NCBI RefSeq assembly: GCF_014647055.1
Contig: NZ_BMOL01000005.1
Coordinates: 62,001 to 126,000, forward strand
Direction: 5' to 3'
Length of the DNA stretch: 64,000 nucleotides
Origin: Deinococcus aerolatus
GTDB lineage: Bacteria > Deinococcota > Deinococci > Deinococcales > Deinococcaceae
Each line of letters begins with the position of its first letter. The first letter of the stretch is position 1. Below, piece after piece: positions 1 through 12,100 of this stretch. The notes beneath the pieces were generated by a model. It saw only the letters and a program-made list of their open reading frames with translations, was not told the DNA's origin and ran no database searches. Both the position numbers and the translations under genes were made by a program.

Positions 1-204
1 GCGGGCAGCGACGCCCACACCCTGCGCGACATCGGCGAGGCGTGGGCAGAGACGCCCTTCCGCCTCATCCACACGCCCGCCGACCTGCTGGCCACGCTGG
101 GCGAGAGCGTGGTGGGCGGACGCTGGACGCATCCGGTCTACGCCTACGGGCGCAAGCAGTGGCGCACCCTGAACGGCCGCTTCCGGCGCGACGAACCGGC
201 CTGA
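1..204 (+). CDS. PHP-domain metal-dependent phosphoesterase, C-terminal fragment
   Basis: The reading frame is open from the window edge to a TGA at 202-204 and gives 67 residues. It begins GSDAHT, the Ser-Asp-Ala-His metal-binding signature near the C-terminus of PHP-domain phosphoesterases (TrpH/YciV-like or histidinol-phosphatase-like). The continuation DIGEAWAETPF resembles the tail of that family. Only the end of the gene is in the window, so the exact subfamily cannot be decided. Just downstream lies the first of three promoter-terminator units, whose hairpin would fold on either strand. Confidence 0.6.
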   Translation, partial: AGSDAHTLRDIGEAWAETPFRLIHTPADLLATLGESVVGGRWTHPVYAYGRKQWRTLNGRFRRDEPA

Positions 205-226
205 AGCCGTGAAAGACACGGGCCAT

Positions 227-289
227 AAAAAAACCCGCCCTCTCGGACGGTGATAAGACCAATATAGCGCGGAATGCGGCATCTGTCAA
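227..289 (-). promoter_or_regulatory. Promoter-terminator unit 1 (near-consensus sigma-70 promoter abutting a terminator)
   Basis: Read on the minus strand, TTGACA (284-289) is followed after exactly 17 bases by TATATT (261-266). About seven bases further, where transcription should start, comes a hairpin with CCGTCC (245-250), loop GAGA and GGGCGG (235-240), then seven T residues (227-233). Any RNA made would be only about 25-30 bases long. The unit recurs at 458-518 and 693-754. It lies downstream of rny, which is transcribed in the same direction. Confidence 0.65.
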
Positions 290-457
290 ACTTATGCAGC
301 GGGCCAGAATTGGCGCGCTGGGACAGGGCAAAAACAAATATCTCCTCGGTAGCCCTGCATAGTCCTGGTAGCACCGGACTCGCTCCGCTCCCTTACCGGC
401 AGAGCGCTGGTGCCCAGGGCCGAACCCCCATGAACCCTATCAAGGGTCCAGGAAACG

Positions 458-518
458 AAAAACCCGCCCTCTCGGACGGTGATAAGACCAATATAGCGTG
501 GGATGCGGCAGGTGTCAA
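458..518 (-). promoter_or_regulatory. Promoter-terminator unit 2
   Basis: Second copy on the minus strand: TTGACA (513-518), a 17-base spacer, TATATT (490-495), then hairpin arms at 474-479 and 464-469 with a GAGA loop and a run of five T (458-462). Bases from upstream of the -35 box to the T-tract are nearly identical to unit 1, while the roughly 140 bases between units are not conserved. Selection, or recent duplication, therefore appears to act on the promoter-hairpin block itself. Confidence 0.65.
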
Positions 519-692
519 ATCTATGCACTCGACCAGAATTTGTGCGCTGGGACGCCACCAAAAAGCACTCTCCGTCTCTGGGGCTGCATACGCTGGGTCC
601 GGGCGGCGTTCCAGCATGTCCTTTCTCCGCCGCGGATGACCTGAGTTCCAGCGACTCCGCTCCACAACACCACTGCCAACGACCCGGGAAAT

Positions 693-754
693 AAAAAGCC
701 CGTCCTCTCGGACGGTGATAGGGTAAATATAGCGTGGAATCCAGCAGGTGTCAA
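693..754 (-). promoter_or_regulatory. Promoter-terminator unit 3
   Basis: Third copy on the minus strand: TTGACA (749-754), a 17-base spacer, TATATT (726-731), then CCGTCC (710-715), loop GAGA, GGACGG (700-705) and TTTTT (693-697). Here the hairpin arm is GGACGG where units 1 and 2 have GGGCGG. This turns a G-U wobble into an A-U pair and keeps the stem. It is the first unit reached after rny ends at 875, so its hairpin may also serve as the rny terminator. Confidence 0.65.
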
Positions 755-874
755 ACCTATGCAGTGGCTTAAATTTCCCGCGCTGGGCCGACGAAAACAA
801 CAGAGACTACATCGGCCCGCCGTGCATAAGGGGGCGACCCAGATCTGCCTGACCGCCCCCGCCACCGTTCTGGC

Positions 875-2575
<1,701 letters not shown>

Positions 2576-2649
2576 ATCGGCTCCTTATGGTTCTGTTTCG
2601 GAGCAGCTCCCGGCCACGGAGGCCCGGCCCTACCCCGCAAAAAAGTGAG

Positions 2650-2682
2650 AAAAGACGAACGCCGGTTGAATTCGGACGTTCG
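2650..2682 (-). terminator. Intrinsic terminator between the dienelactone hydrolase gene and rny
   Basis: On the minus strand, CGAACG (2677-2682) pairs with CGTTCG (2656-2661) around a partly paired loop and is followed by the T-rich stretch TCTTTTCTCACTTTTTT. It lies about 105 bases after the hydrolase stop codon and before the rny start, in the right place to separate the two units. Confidence 0.6.
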
Positions 2683-2786
2683 CCTCGCAGTCTAGCCCCA
2701 AACATGAAGTCTGAAAGCGCTGTTGTTTCTCGGTCGGTGGTTTCTCTGGAATCTCTATGGGGTGGGGGTCTGCCGGGGCAGCACGG

Positions 2787-3521
2787 TTATTTCAGTGTGT
2801 CGCTGAAATAGGCCAGCATTTCGCGCCGGGCGTCCCGGCTGGCGTAGGTGTCGGCAATCTTGCCGTCCTTGAGCAGGAAACTATGCGGCTCACCCTGGTA
2901 CACCGTAAGTTTGAAGTTCTTGTTCGCGGCGTCCAGCTTCTGGGCGTAGCTGTAGATTCCCGCGATGGGGCTGGGCTGGTCCCGGGTGCCGTGCAAGATC
3001 AGCAGCGGCGCGCTGAGCTGATCAATGAAAGCATTGGGAGCCTGGGGCTGCGTGGCTGTGCCGCCCGAATCGGGGAAGCCGTACCACGCCACGCCCGACT
3101 TAAACGCCTTCATCTGTGGCAGCAGCAGCATGGTGTAGCGCCCGCCCGCGCAGAAGCCGGTCAGGCCCACCGCGTTCATGTTCACGTCCCCGCGTGCGGC
3201 CAGGGTCTTCAGACCGTCTTCCACCAGCGCCTTCACGGTGGCGTCGCTCGGCCCCTTCTCGAAGGTCTGCCAGCCCAGCGCCAGCGTCACGTAGCCCGCC
3301 GCTGCCATCTCATCCACCAGATCCCTGTAACCCTGTTCCAGCCCGTTGAAGGAATGCAGCAGGATCACAGCGGCCTTCGGTGTCGCAGAGGCAGGCGCGG
3401 CCAGATAGCTCCTGTATGCCTTGCCACCGCTGGTCACGTCCAGATCAGCGCCTTTCACCGCCTGTCCCAGCGCGAGAGAGGAGAGGGCGAGGGCCGACAT
3501 GGTCATGGCGTGCTTCAACAT
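2787..3521 (-). CDS. Secreted dienelactone hydrolase family protein
   Basis: Predicted alpha/beta hydrolase of the dienelactone hydrolase family, 244 residues. I chose the ATG at 3521, not an in-frame start 63 bases upstream, because GGAGG lies at the right distance and the product then begins with a clear signal peptide (MLKHAMTMSALALSSLALG). The nucleophile is the cysteine in GFCAGG, the family's usual G-x-C-x-G-G. ILHGTRD probably carries the acid and GEPHSF the histidine. The family hydrolyses lactones and esters; the actual substrate is unknown. Export suggests action outside the cytoplasm. Confidence 0.85.
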   Translation of the reverse strand: MLKHAMTMSALALSSLALGQAVKGADLDVTSGGKAYRSYLAAPASATPKAAVILLHSFNGLEQGYRDLVDEMAAAGYVTLALGWQTFEKGPSDATVKALVEDGLKTLAARGDVNMNAVGLTGFCAGGRYTMLLLPQMKAFKSGVAWYGFPDSGGTATQPQAPNAFIDQLSAPLLILHGTRDQPSPIAGIYSYAQKLDAANKNFKLTVYQGEPHSFLLKDGKIADTYASRDARREMLAYFSDTLK

Positions 3522-3856
3522 GGGTGAAACCTCCAGTGTCCACCTTAATGGGACAAATGGAGCCGGTGGGGTGGTCTGGGCCACCAGATGAAGAAACGCT
3601 CAGGATGCAGGAGGGGGCAGATACCAGCGTCCCTTGTGGGCCACTCTTCTGGTGAAGTGAATCGTCTTGGCGATGGATCTGGCAGCAGCAGGCGATCCGG
3701 GGGTAACCGATACGAATGCCAAACGACTCCGGGAGGGCTGCCACTTTATCAATGTAAGGAAATTAGCGGCGTCGTTCGCCCGTCTCCCCGCCCCTGCCAG
3801 TGGGCATAGCCAGCACGACAGTCAGCGGCGCAGCCAGGGAACGGCCCCACCAAAGC
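3522..3856. other. Intergenic stretch without a recognisable gene
   Basis: This stretch lies between the hydrolase start and the terminator of the ribosomal operon. Short open frames exist on both strands, but none has a ribosome site together with protein-like composition. It probably carries the hydrolase promoter, though I cannot point to a convincing -35/-10 pair. Confidence 0.5.
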
Positions 3857-3882
3857 AAAACCCCCACCACAACGGGCGGGGG
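3857..3882 (-). terminator. Terminator of the rpsF-ssb-rpsR-rplI operon
   Basis: On the minus strand, CCCCCGCC (3875-3882) and GGTGGGGG (3861-3868) form an 8-pair stem with one G-T wobble and a six-base loop, followed by TTTT (3857-3860). It starts 30 bases after the rplI stop codon. Confidence 0.85.
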
Positions 3883-3911
3883 CTTTCTCAAGGCAGATTT
3901 GAGCTCAGAAT

Positions 3912-4364
<453 letters not shown>

Positions 4365-4377
4365 CTGCTACCTCTCC

Positions 4378-4647
4378 TTACTTCCGAACCAGTTTCTCGG
4401 TGTAGGGCAGCAGGGCCAGCTGACGCGCAACCTTGATGGTCTGCGAAATGCGGCGCTGGTGCTTGGCCGAGAGGCCGGTGCGGCGGCGAGGAAGAATCTT
4501 GCCGGTGTCGGAGACAAACCGGCGCAGCATCTTCACGTCTTTGTAGTCGGTAATTTCAAGTTCCCCGATGGAGAAGGGGTCAACCTTGGGCTTGCGGGGA
4601 CGCTTGGGCCCCTTGCCACGCGGTTTGCGGTCGCTGGATTGCGTCAT
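4378..4647 (-). CDS. rpsR: 30S ribosomal protein S18
   Basis: Small-subunit protein S18, 89 residues. The basic N-terminal extension ([14 protein letters not shown]) is followed by the conserved core, with [28 protein letters not shown] and a terminal [14 protein letters not shown]18 pairs with S6 on the platform of the 30S subunit, and both genes are in this operon. The ATG at 4647 has AAGGAA upstream. Confidence 0.98.
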   Translation of the reverse strand: MTQSSDRKPRGKGPKRPRKPKVDPFSIGELEITDYKDVKMLRRFVSDTGKILPRRRTGLSAKHQRRISQTIKVARQLALLPYTEKLVRK

Positions 4648-4682
4648 ATGTTCCTTGTGCCTGCTGGGTTCCTACAAATAGT

Positions 4683-5585
<903 letters not shown>

Positions 5586-5611
5586 AACAGTGTTCTCCTT
5601 GGTGGCTGGCT

Positions 5612-5628
5612 GGATACGTGATGTATCC
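5612..5628. promoter_or_regulatory. 17-bp palindrome in the ssb leader (possible operator)
   Basis: The arms GGATAC and GTATCC flank five bases and form a 17-bp palindrome 27 bases upstream of the ssb start codon, downstream of the predicted promoter. The radiation/desiccation response motif bound by DdrO in Deinococcus is also a 17-bp palindrome, and ssb belongs to that regulon in some species. The arms here do not match the TTATG-type consensus I remember, so operator function is only a suggestion. Confidence 0.35.
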
Positions 5629-5680
5629 GTACTTGGGGCTTTAGCGTGGCTGGCAGTGGGGCCCTGTGCGGGTTAGGAAA

Positions 5681-5709
5681 ACTGTAACAAGGCGGCCAAG
5701 TTCTGTCAA
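5681..5709 (-). promoter_or_regulatory. Internal promoter for ssb-rpsR-rplI
   Basis: On the minus strand, TTGACA (5704-5709), a 17-base spacer and TACAGT (5681-5686) form a good sigma-70 promoter. It sits in the unusually long 147-base gap between rpsF and ssb, so ssb can be expressed separately from the ribosomal genes. Confidence 0.6.
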
Positions 5710-5732
5710 GAGCGTAACGCTCCCAGCAACCT

Positions 5733-6041
5733 TCAGGCCTTCTTGGTCTTCCATTCCGGGCGGTCCTTGACCACCAGGACGCGGCGCACGTGGTCACGCA
5801 GGCGCAGGGTGCTGGCGATCTCCTTTTCAGGGTTGCCGCCGGCCTTGATGGTGTACATCAGGTAATAGCCCTCGCGGTCCTTCTCGATGGCGTAAGCCAG
5901 GCGGCGGTTGCCGACGTCGTCGAGGTTGCTCATCTCGGCCCCGTTGTTCTTCAACGTGGTCTCGATGTAATCCTTCTCGATTTGCACCTGCTCGGCGCTG
6001 AGGTTGGGGTTCAGGATCAGGTTCAGGTCGTACTGGTTCAT
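5733..6041 (-). CDS. rpsF: 30S ribosomal protein S6
   Basis: Small-subunit protein S6, 102 residues. It shows YDLNLILNPNLS at the N-terminus and the conserved block DDVGNRRLAYAIEKDREGYY, which is exactly 20 residues. S6 forms a heterodimer with S18 on the ribosome platform. The ATG at 6041 is preceded by AGGTGA. First gene of the rpsF-ssb-rpsR-rplI group. Confidence 0.98.
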   Translation of the reverse strand: MNQYDLNLILNPNLSAEQVQIEKDYIETTLKNNGAEMSNLDDVGNRRLAYAIEKDREGYYLMYTIKAGGNPEKEIASTLRLRDHVRRVLVVKDRPEWKTKKA

Positions 6042-6171
6042 AGTTCACCTCGCTTCACGCCGTGTCCGGGCAAGGTCAGGCCTCGCCATACAGCGCAACT
6101 CACCACTTTATCAGACCGCCTGGGCCGGCGCTAGGGGGTGGGCCGGGCATCATCCCACCCTGTCCAGACAC

Positions 6172-6210
6172 AGCGCGGCCCCTCCCCTGGCCGCAGGGAG
6201 GGGCCGCGCT
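6172..6210 (-). terminator. Strong hairpin after the CtpA-type protease gene
   Basis: A perfect 15-base inverted repeat (6172-6186 with 6196-6210, arms AGCGCGGCCCCTCCC and its complement) encloses a nine-base loop, 18 bases beyond the protease stop codon. There is no T-tract, so it is either a U-less terminator or an mRNA-stabilising 3' structure. Confidence 0.55.
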
Positions 6211-6228
6211 CAGGCGCGGTTTACTGGC

Positions 6229-7545
6229 TTACTTCAGCACTTCCAGCGCCTTTCTCAGGATGGCGTCGTTCTGGACGTCCACCACGGCCTCGCCCTGGGT
6301 GGCGCTCTTGCCGGGGCGCTTGGCCTCGCCGGTGTAGGTGAACTTGCCGTCCTTGTCGGCGGTGACGGTCACGGGCTTACCGTCCACATTCAGGGTGATC
6401 TTCTCGCCGGCCTTCAGCCCGCTGCCGGCGAAGTTCAGGGGCGCGATGTAGCGGGTGTCGGCCACCACGATGTCGGGGGTGATGCCCTTCTTGTGAATCT
6501 GACGGCCCTTGGGGGTCAGCCATTCGTTGGCGACGATGGCGATCTTGCCGCCGTCGGGCAGGTTCAGGGGAATCTGGGCCACGCCCTTGCCGAAGGTCTG
6601 CTCGCCAATCACCTGGGCGCGGTCCACGTCCTGCAGCGCGCCGGACACCACCTCGCTGGCCGAGGCGCTGTTCTTGTTGACCAGCACCACCAGCTTGCCG
6701 GTGTAATCGGTCTTCTGGTTGCTGGCCCGGCCAAAGACCTCGGTCTTCTTGTTGCGGTCCCGCAGGCTCACGATAGGTCCGGTCTGCATGAACTGGTCCG
6801 CCACGTCGACCCCGGCGTTCAGCAGCCCGCCGCCGTTGTCGCGCATGTCCAGGATCAGCTTGGTCACGTTCTTCTTCTTCATGTCGGCCACGGCGGCGCG
6901 GAACTGCTGGCTGACCTTCTCGTTGTAGAAGGTGTTCAGGGCGATGTACCCCACGTTGCCCGGCAGGATGGTCTGCTCCACGTCCACGATGGTCACCGGC
7001 TGGCGCTCCATCTTGACGGTGTAGGGCTTGCCGTTGCGGGCGAAGGTGATGGTGACGGTGGTGCCTTGCTTGCCGCGCACCAGCCGCACGATGTCATTGA
7101 GCTTGCTGTTGATGACTTCCGTGTTGTCCACCTTGACAAACACGTCGCCGATCTGCACCCCCGCGCCAATGGCCGCGCCGGTCTTGAACACGTTGTCGAT
7201 CTTGCCGCCGGTGCCGTCCGCATTGGCGGCGATCAGCTGCACGCCGATGCCGTAGAAGTTGCCGGCCAGGTTCTCCTGATCAATGGCGTTGTCCTCGGGC
7301 TGGCTGTAGTACGTGAACTCGTCGTTCAGGCTGCCCACCGCGCCGTTGATCGCCCCGCGCAGCAACTTTTCCTCGTCAATCGGGTACAGGTAATACTGCT
7401 TGAGGTCACCGATCACTTCCAGCAGCGTCTTGCCGATGGGCGTGCTGCTCAGTTTGGCTTGGCTGTAGCCGCCGAGCTGGGCGTAGGCGACTGCGGCGGT
7501 GGCCGCAACGGCCGCCCCCACCATGGTCAGGCGTTTGGCATTCAC
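6229..7545 (-). CDS. S41 family C-terminal processing protease (CtpA-like)
   Basis: Periplasmic serine protease with a Ser-Lys dyad, 438 residues. An N-terminal signal segment (MVGAAVAATAAVAYA) is followed by an S41 helical region (GAINGAVGSLNDEFTYYS), a PDZ domain (GIGVQLIA, then AAIGAGVQIGDVFVKVD) and the catalytic domain. There NKNSASASEVVSGAL carries the nucleophilic serine and FGKGVAQ the lysine. DMRDNGGGLL is the usual core strand. These enzymes trim or degrade envelope proteins, often peptidoglycan hydrolases. Here it lies divergent from the ftsE-ftsX-envC group, which regulates such hydrolases; the functional link is inference. Confidence 0.92.
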   Translation of the reverse strand: MNAKRLTMVGAAVAATAAVAYAQLGGYSQAKLSSTPIGKTLLEVIGDLKQYYLYPIDEEKLLRGAINGAVGSLNDEFTYYSQPEDNAIDQENLAGNFYGIGVQLIAANADGTGGKIDNVFKTGAAIGAGVQIGDVFVKVDNTEVINSKLNDIVRLVRGKQGTTVTITFARNGKPYTVKMERQPVTIVDVEQTILPGNVGYIALNTFYNEKVSQQFRAAVADMKKKNVTKLILDMRDNGGGLLNAGVDVADQFMQTGPIVSLRDRNKKTEVFGRASNQKTDYTGKLVVLVNKNSASASEVVSGALQDVDRAQVIGEQTFGKGVAQIPLNLPDGGKIAIVANEWLTPKGRQIHKKGITPDIVVADTRYIAPLNFAGSGLKAGEKITLNVDGKPVTVTADKDGKFTYTGEAKRPGKSATQGEAVVDVQNDAILRKALEVLK

Positions 7546-7754
7546 CCGTCCAGAATAGTGCGCCGCCGGTCGCGGCCATTGAAGTGCAGGTGACAGGCCC
7601 GGCTCAGAAAAAGCTCAGGCTGCGGCGGGCCAGGGCAGGGAGCCACAATGCTGAGAGCCGCCCTGAGCCTCCCTTCATGGTCTGGGCTATGCTGGGACGT
7701 GACCATGAGCAGCCCCCCCCACCCCGTCCCGCCGCGCCGCGCCGGAGCGTCCGC

Positions 7755-8438
7755 GTGATCCAGTTTCATAGCGTGACCCTGTCGTACCCCGTGACCCGCA
7801 CGCTGGCACTGGACGACGTGAGCCTGGAGATCGCCAAGGGCGAGTTCGCGTATCTGGTGGGGCATTCGGGGGCGGGCAAGAGCAGCTTCATGAATCTGGT
7901 GCTCAAACGGGCGCTGCCCACCCGCGGCGAGGTCCGGGTGGCCGGACAGTCGCTGCGCCATTACCGGGGCCGCCGAACCGCCCTGCTGCGCCGCCGCATG
8001 GGCACGGTGTTTCAGGACAACCTGCTGCTCTCGCACCTGAACGCCTACGACAACGTGGCCTTCGCGCTGCGGGTCACCGGCGTGCACCAGCGCGAGTGGC
8101 CCACGCGGGTCACGGCGGCGCTGCGGACGGTGGGGCTGGAGCACAAGAAGTACGCCCTGCCGGTGCAGCTGTCGCAGGGCGAGCAGCAGCGCGTGGCGAT
8201 TGCCCGCGCCATCGTGTCTGACCCGCCGCTGCTGCTGGCCGACGAGCCCACCGGCAACCTGGACCCCGAGAACAGCCGCGAGGTGCTGAAGGTGCTGCAA
8301 AACGTCAACCTGCGGGGCACCACCGTGGTCGTCGCCACCCACGCCCGCGATCTGGTGGAAAGCTACCGCCACCGCACCCTGACGCTGCGCAAGGGCAAAC
8401 TGGTGCGCGACGATCCCTACGGCGGGTACGCCCTGTGA
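7755..8438 (+). CDS. ftsE: Cell division ATP-binding protein FtsE
   Basis: ATPase of the FtsEX complex at the division septum. I chose the GTG at 7755, preceded by GGAG, because VIQFHSVTLSYP matches the FtsE N-terminus; an upstream ATG in frame would add 57 arginine/proline-rich residues. The 227-residue product has Walker A GHSGAGKSS, signature LSQGEQQRVAIARA and Walker B LLLADEPTGNLD. ftsX follows after 61 bases, then the envC-like gene, so ATP hydrolysis would be coupled to cell-wall hydrolase activation. Confidence 0.93.
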   Translation: MIQFHSVTLSYPVTRTLALDDVSLEIAKGEFAYLVGHSGAGKSSFMNLVLKRALPTRGEVRVAGQSLRHYRGRRTALLRRRMGTVFQDNLLLSHLNAYDNVAFALRVTGVHQREWPTRVTAALRTVGLEHKKYALPVQLSQGEQQRVAIARAIVSDPPLLLADEPTGNLDPENSREVLKVLQNVNLRGTTVVVATHARDLVESYRHRTLTLRKGKLVRDDPYGGYAL

Positions 8439-8499
8439 GCGGAAGCGAAACCGGCCGCCATCCTCTCCTCCAGGCCTCCTCCCCGTCCGGGAGCGGCCA

Positions 8500-9362
8500 G
8501 TGATCTACCACCTCCGTCAGGCGCTGCTGGCGATGCGCGGCAATTTCACGGCCACGCTGGCGACGCTGGTAACCATGACGCTGACGCTGCTGATGCTGGG
8601 CTTCGTGCTGCTGCTGACGCTGAACGTGAACCGCACGCTGGGCCAGCTGGAATCGCAGGTGGAGGTGGCGGCCTTCCTGACGCCCGATGCAGACGACGCC
8701 GGGCTGCTGGCGCAGGTCCGGAGCCTGCCGCAGGTGCGCGAGGCCCGGCTGGTGACCAGCGCCGAGGTGCTGGAGGAGATGAGCCAGACCTCGCCCTACA
8801 CCCGCGACGCGGCGGGGCTGGTGGGCAACCCCTTTCCCGACACCCTGCGGATGAAGGTCAGCCGGGTGGGCGACTCGCGCACGGTGGCGGCGGCGGTGGC
8901 GGAACTGACCGGCGTGGACGGCGTGGAGTACGGCGCAGGTTATGTGGACCCCACGGTCAAGACCCTGACCGCCGTGCGCGGCGCGGGCTACGCGCTGGTG
9001 GGCCTGCTGCTGCTGGGCACGCTGTTCAACATCCTGAATGCCGTGCGGGTGGCGATGTACGCCCGCCGCGACGAAATCAGCGTAATGCGGCTGCTGGGGG
9101 CCACGCGGTCGTTTATCCGCATGCCGCACGTGATTGAGGGCCTGATCGTGGGCCTGCTGGCCGCCGCCCTGGCGCTGGCCCTGCTGACCCCGGCGTATCT
9201 GGGGCTGGCCGGACGGGTGCGCGAGCTGGCCCCGGTGCTGCCGGTGGTGACTGACACCGATACCCTGCTGCCGGTGCTGGGCGGCGTGGCGGGGCTAGGC
9301 ATCCTGATCGGCTTTCTGGGCAGCCTGTTTGCCAGCCGGCGCTACCTGCGGGAGCTGGAGTA

Positions 9363-9363
<1 letters not shown>
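8500..9363 (+). CDS. ftsX: Cell division protein FtsX
   Basis: Membrane partner of FtsE, 287 residues, starting at GTG 8500 with a GGGAG ribosome site. A first membrane helix (about residues 19-44) is followed by an extracytoplasmic domain (about 45-165) that normally docks EnvC or another amidase activator. Three further hydrophobic helices (about 165-190, 215-240, 255-280) complete the four-helix FtsX topology. The stop codon overlaps the GTG start of the envC-like gene by one base, which points to translational coupling. Confidence 0.92.
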
Positions 9364-10880
<1,517 letters not shown>

Positions 10881-10908
10881 CCAGGGCAGCGCGACCCGCC
10901 AGTAGCCT

Positions 10909-11172
10909 ATGACTGCCTCAGATTTGCCCAATCAAACAGCCAGAACCTGCAACGTGTACTTCACGCTGTTCCGCGATGCCAACCGGAACGGCACGCCCGA
11001 GAGCAGAGAGGGACTGTTCAACACCCACAGCATCTACAGCTGCGCCGACACGGCCTTCACCTACAGCTTCAGCAGCATGGACGGCACCTCGGTGGAGCGG
11101 GGCAGCCACGCCTGGCCAGTACCGCTGACCTGGGCCTCACCGTTCGCCCGCACGAGTCGACCAATCGGCTGA
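10909..11172 (+). pseudogene. Truncated paralogue of the downstream lipoprotein
   Basis: An 87-codon frame whose stretch YFTLFRDANRNGTPESREGL matches the middle of the neighbouring lipoprotein (FLHWAMWRDANTNGVRDDGE). The following FTYSFSSM also aligns with its ATFSTT region. It lacks a signal peptide, a lipobox and the first half of the paralogue, and its last 20 or so residues look out of frame. I interpret it as the remnant of a tandem duplication, although a short functional protein cannot be excluded. Confidence 0.55.
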
Positions 11173-11197
11173 TCTCAATGGGTCTGGAGGGTCTGAA

Positions 11198-11830
11198 ATG
11201 AAGCGCCTGAACCTGACGGTCTTGGCCGGGGTGGGTCTGCTGCTGGCGTCCTGCTCGGCCGGCAGTCCCGCCGCACCCGACGGCGGCCGCCCACCGCTGC
11301 CAACCGGCGTGGAGGTCCGTTTTCCCGCCGCCCCCGCCAACGCCTACCTGTCGCTGCTGGCCGGGGACGGCAGGAGCGTGTACCAGTTGAGCGTAACAGC
11401 CGGGGCCACCCGCAGCGAGGCCAATCCAGACGGCTGGAAGGCCGAGGAGAAGAACGCGCAGGACGCGGCACTGGTGCTGCCCACCGGCATCGTGGAAGGC
11501 AGCCTGAACTTCAACGCGGGCGACGCCACGGTGCTGTTTCTGCACTGGGCCATGTGGCGGGACGCAAACACCAACGGCGTCCGCGACGACGGCGAGACGC
11601 TGAACCTGATGACCCATGACCGCGTGACCTATGCCAGCCAGCCGGTCACCGCGACTTTCAGCACCACCACGCCCGACATGCAGCAGACCTGGAACCTGAA
11701 GGCAGGCTGGTCCCGCGCCGAGCATTACGTCTACCTGCCGGGGGGCAGCAGGACCTACCGGCGCAGCCTGGAAAGCAGCGCCGTGCAGCGCTACACCCTG
11801 CACGTGGACACCCCGTTCACCAGCCAGTAA
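11198..11830 (+). CDS. Predicted lipoprotein of unknown function
   Basis: 210 residues starting MKRLNLTVLAGVGLLLASC, a lipoprotein signal with lipobox LASC. The mature protein opens with a short Ala/Pro/Gly linker and continues as a beta-rich domain. It contains a DxNxNGxxDDGE motif (RDANTNGVRDDGE) that resembles a calcium-binding loop. The ATG at 11198 follows GGAGGG. I do not recognise the family. A broken copy lies immediately upstream. Confidence 0.75.
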   Translation: MKRLNLTVLAGVGLLLASCSAGSPAAPDGGRPPLPTGVEVRFPAAPANAYLSLLAGDGRSVYQLSVTAGATRSEANPDGWKAEEKNAQDAALVLPTGIVEGSLNFNAGDATVLFLHWAMWRDANTNGVRDDGETLNLMTHDRVTYASQPVTATFSTTTPDMQQTWNLKAGWSRAEHYVYLPGGSRTYRRSLESSAVQRYTLHVDTPFTSQ

Positions 11831-11929
11831 CGGATGGACGGGAGGGACGACGATGTTTCAAAGCGAGTCCCGCCCAGCCCGCACCTTAAATATTTATTAA
11901 GGCAGGTTGCGATGACCCGACGTTAAGCT

Positions 11930-12052
11930 GTTCGGCAACGAGGGAGTAGCCACCTGCAAACGCAGGGGAATGTGTCGTCAGTACGGGCCCCAATCCCGGT
12001 GCATTCCATAATCGGCAAGACTCGGCACGCGAAGACGTGTCGGGCTTTTTTT
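11930..12052 (+). ncRNA. yybP-ykoY manganese riboswitch with expression-platform terminator
   Basis: The 5' leader of the terC-like gene contains the two conserved halves of this aptamer: GAGGGAGTAGCC at about 11939, with TGTCGTCAG following, and ATCGGCAAGACT at 12011-12022. Known members bind Mn2+ and commonly control TerC/Alx/YkoY exporters, as here. The aptamer runs straight into an intrinsic terminator hairpin, so the likely mechanism is Mn2+-dependent antitermination. Confidence 0.87.
12021..12052 (+). terminator. Terminator of the manganese riboswitch
   Basis: CTCGGCACG (12021-12029) pairs with CGTGTCGGG (12036-12044) with two G-U wobbles and a six-base loop, followed by C and seven T. 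Its 5' arm overlaps the conserved 3' end of the aptamer, the geometry expected if metal binding prevents the terminator from forming. Confidence 0.8.
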
Positions 12053-12100
12053 ATCCCTGATTCCCGCCCCCGGTGGCGTCTTCGGTGCAAGGAGACGACC

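Noticed and set aside
6004..7593. 529-codon plus-strand frame opposite the CtpA-type protease
   Set aside because: It is antisense to a well-supported gene and has the Val/His/Leu-rich composition typical of shadows.
11972..12100. Longer TerC start inside the riboswitch
   Set aside because: It would translate the aptamer and terminator; ATG 12101 has a good ribosome site.
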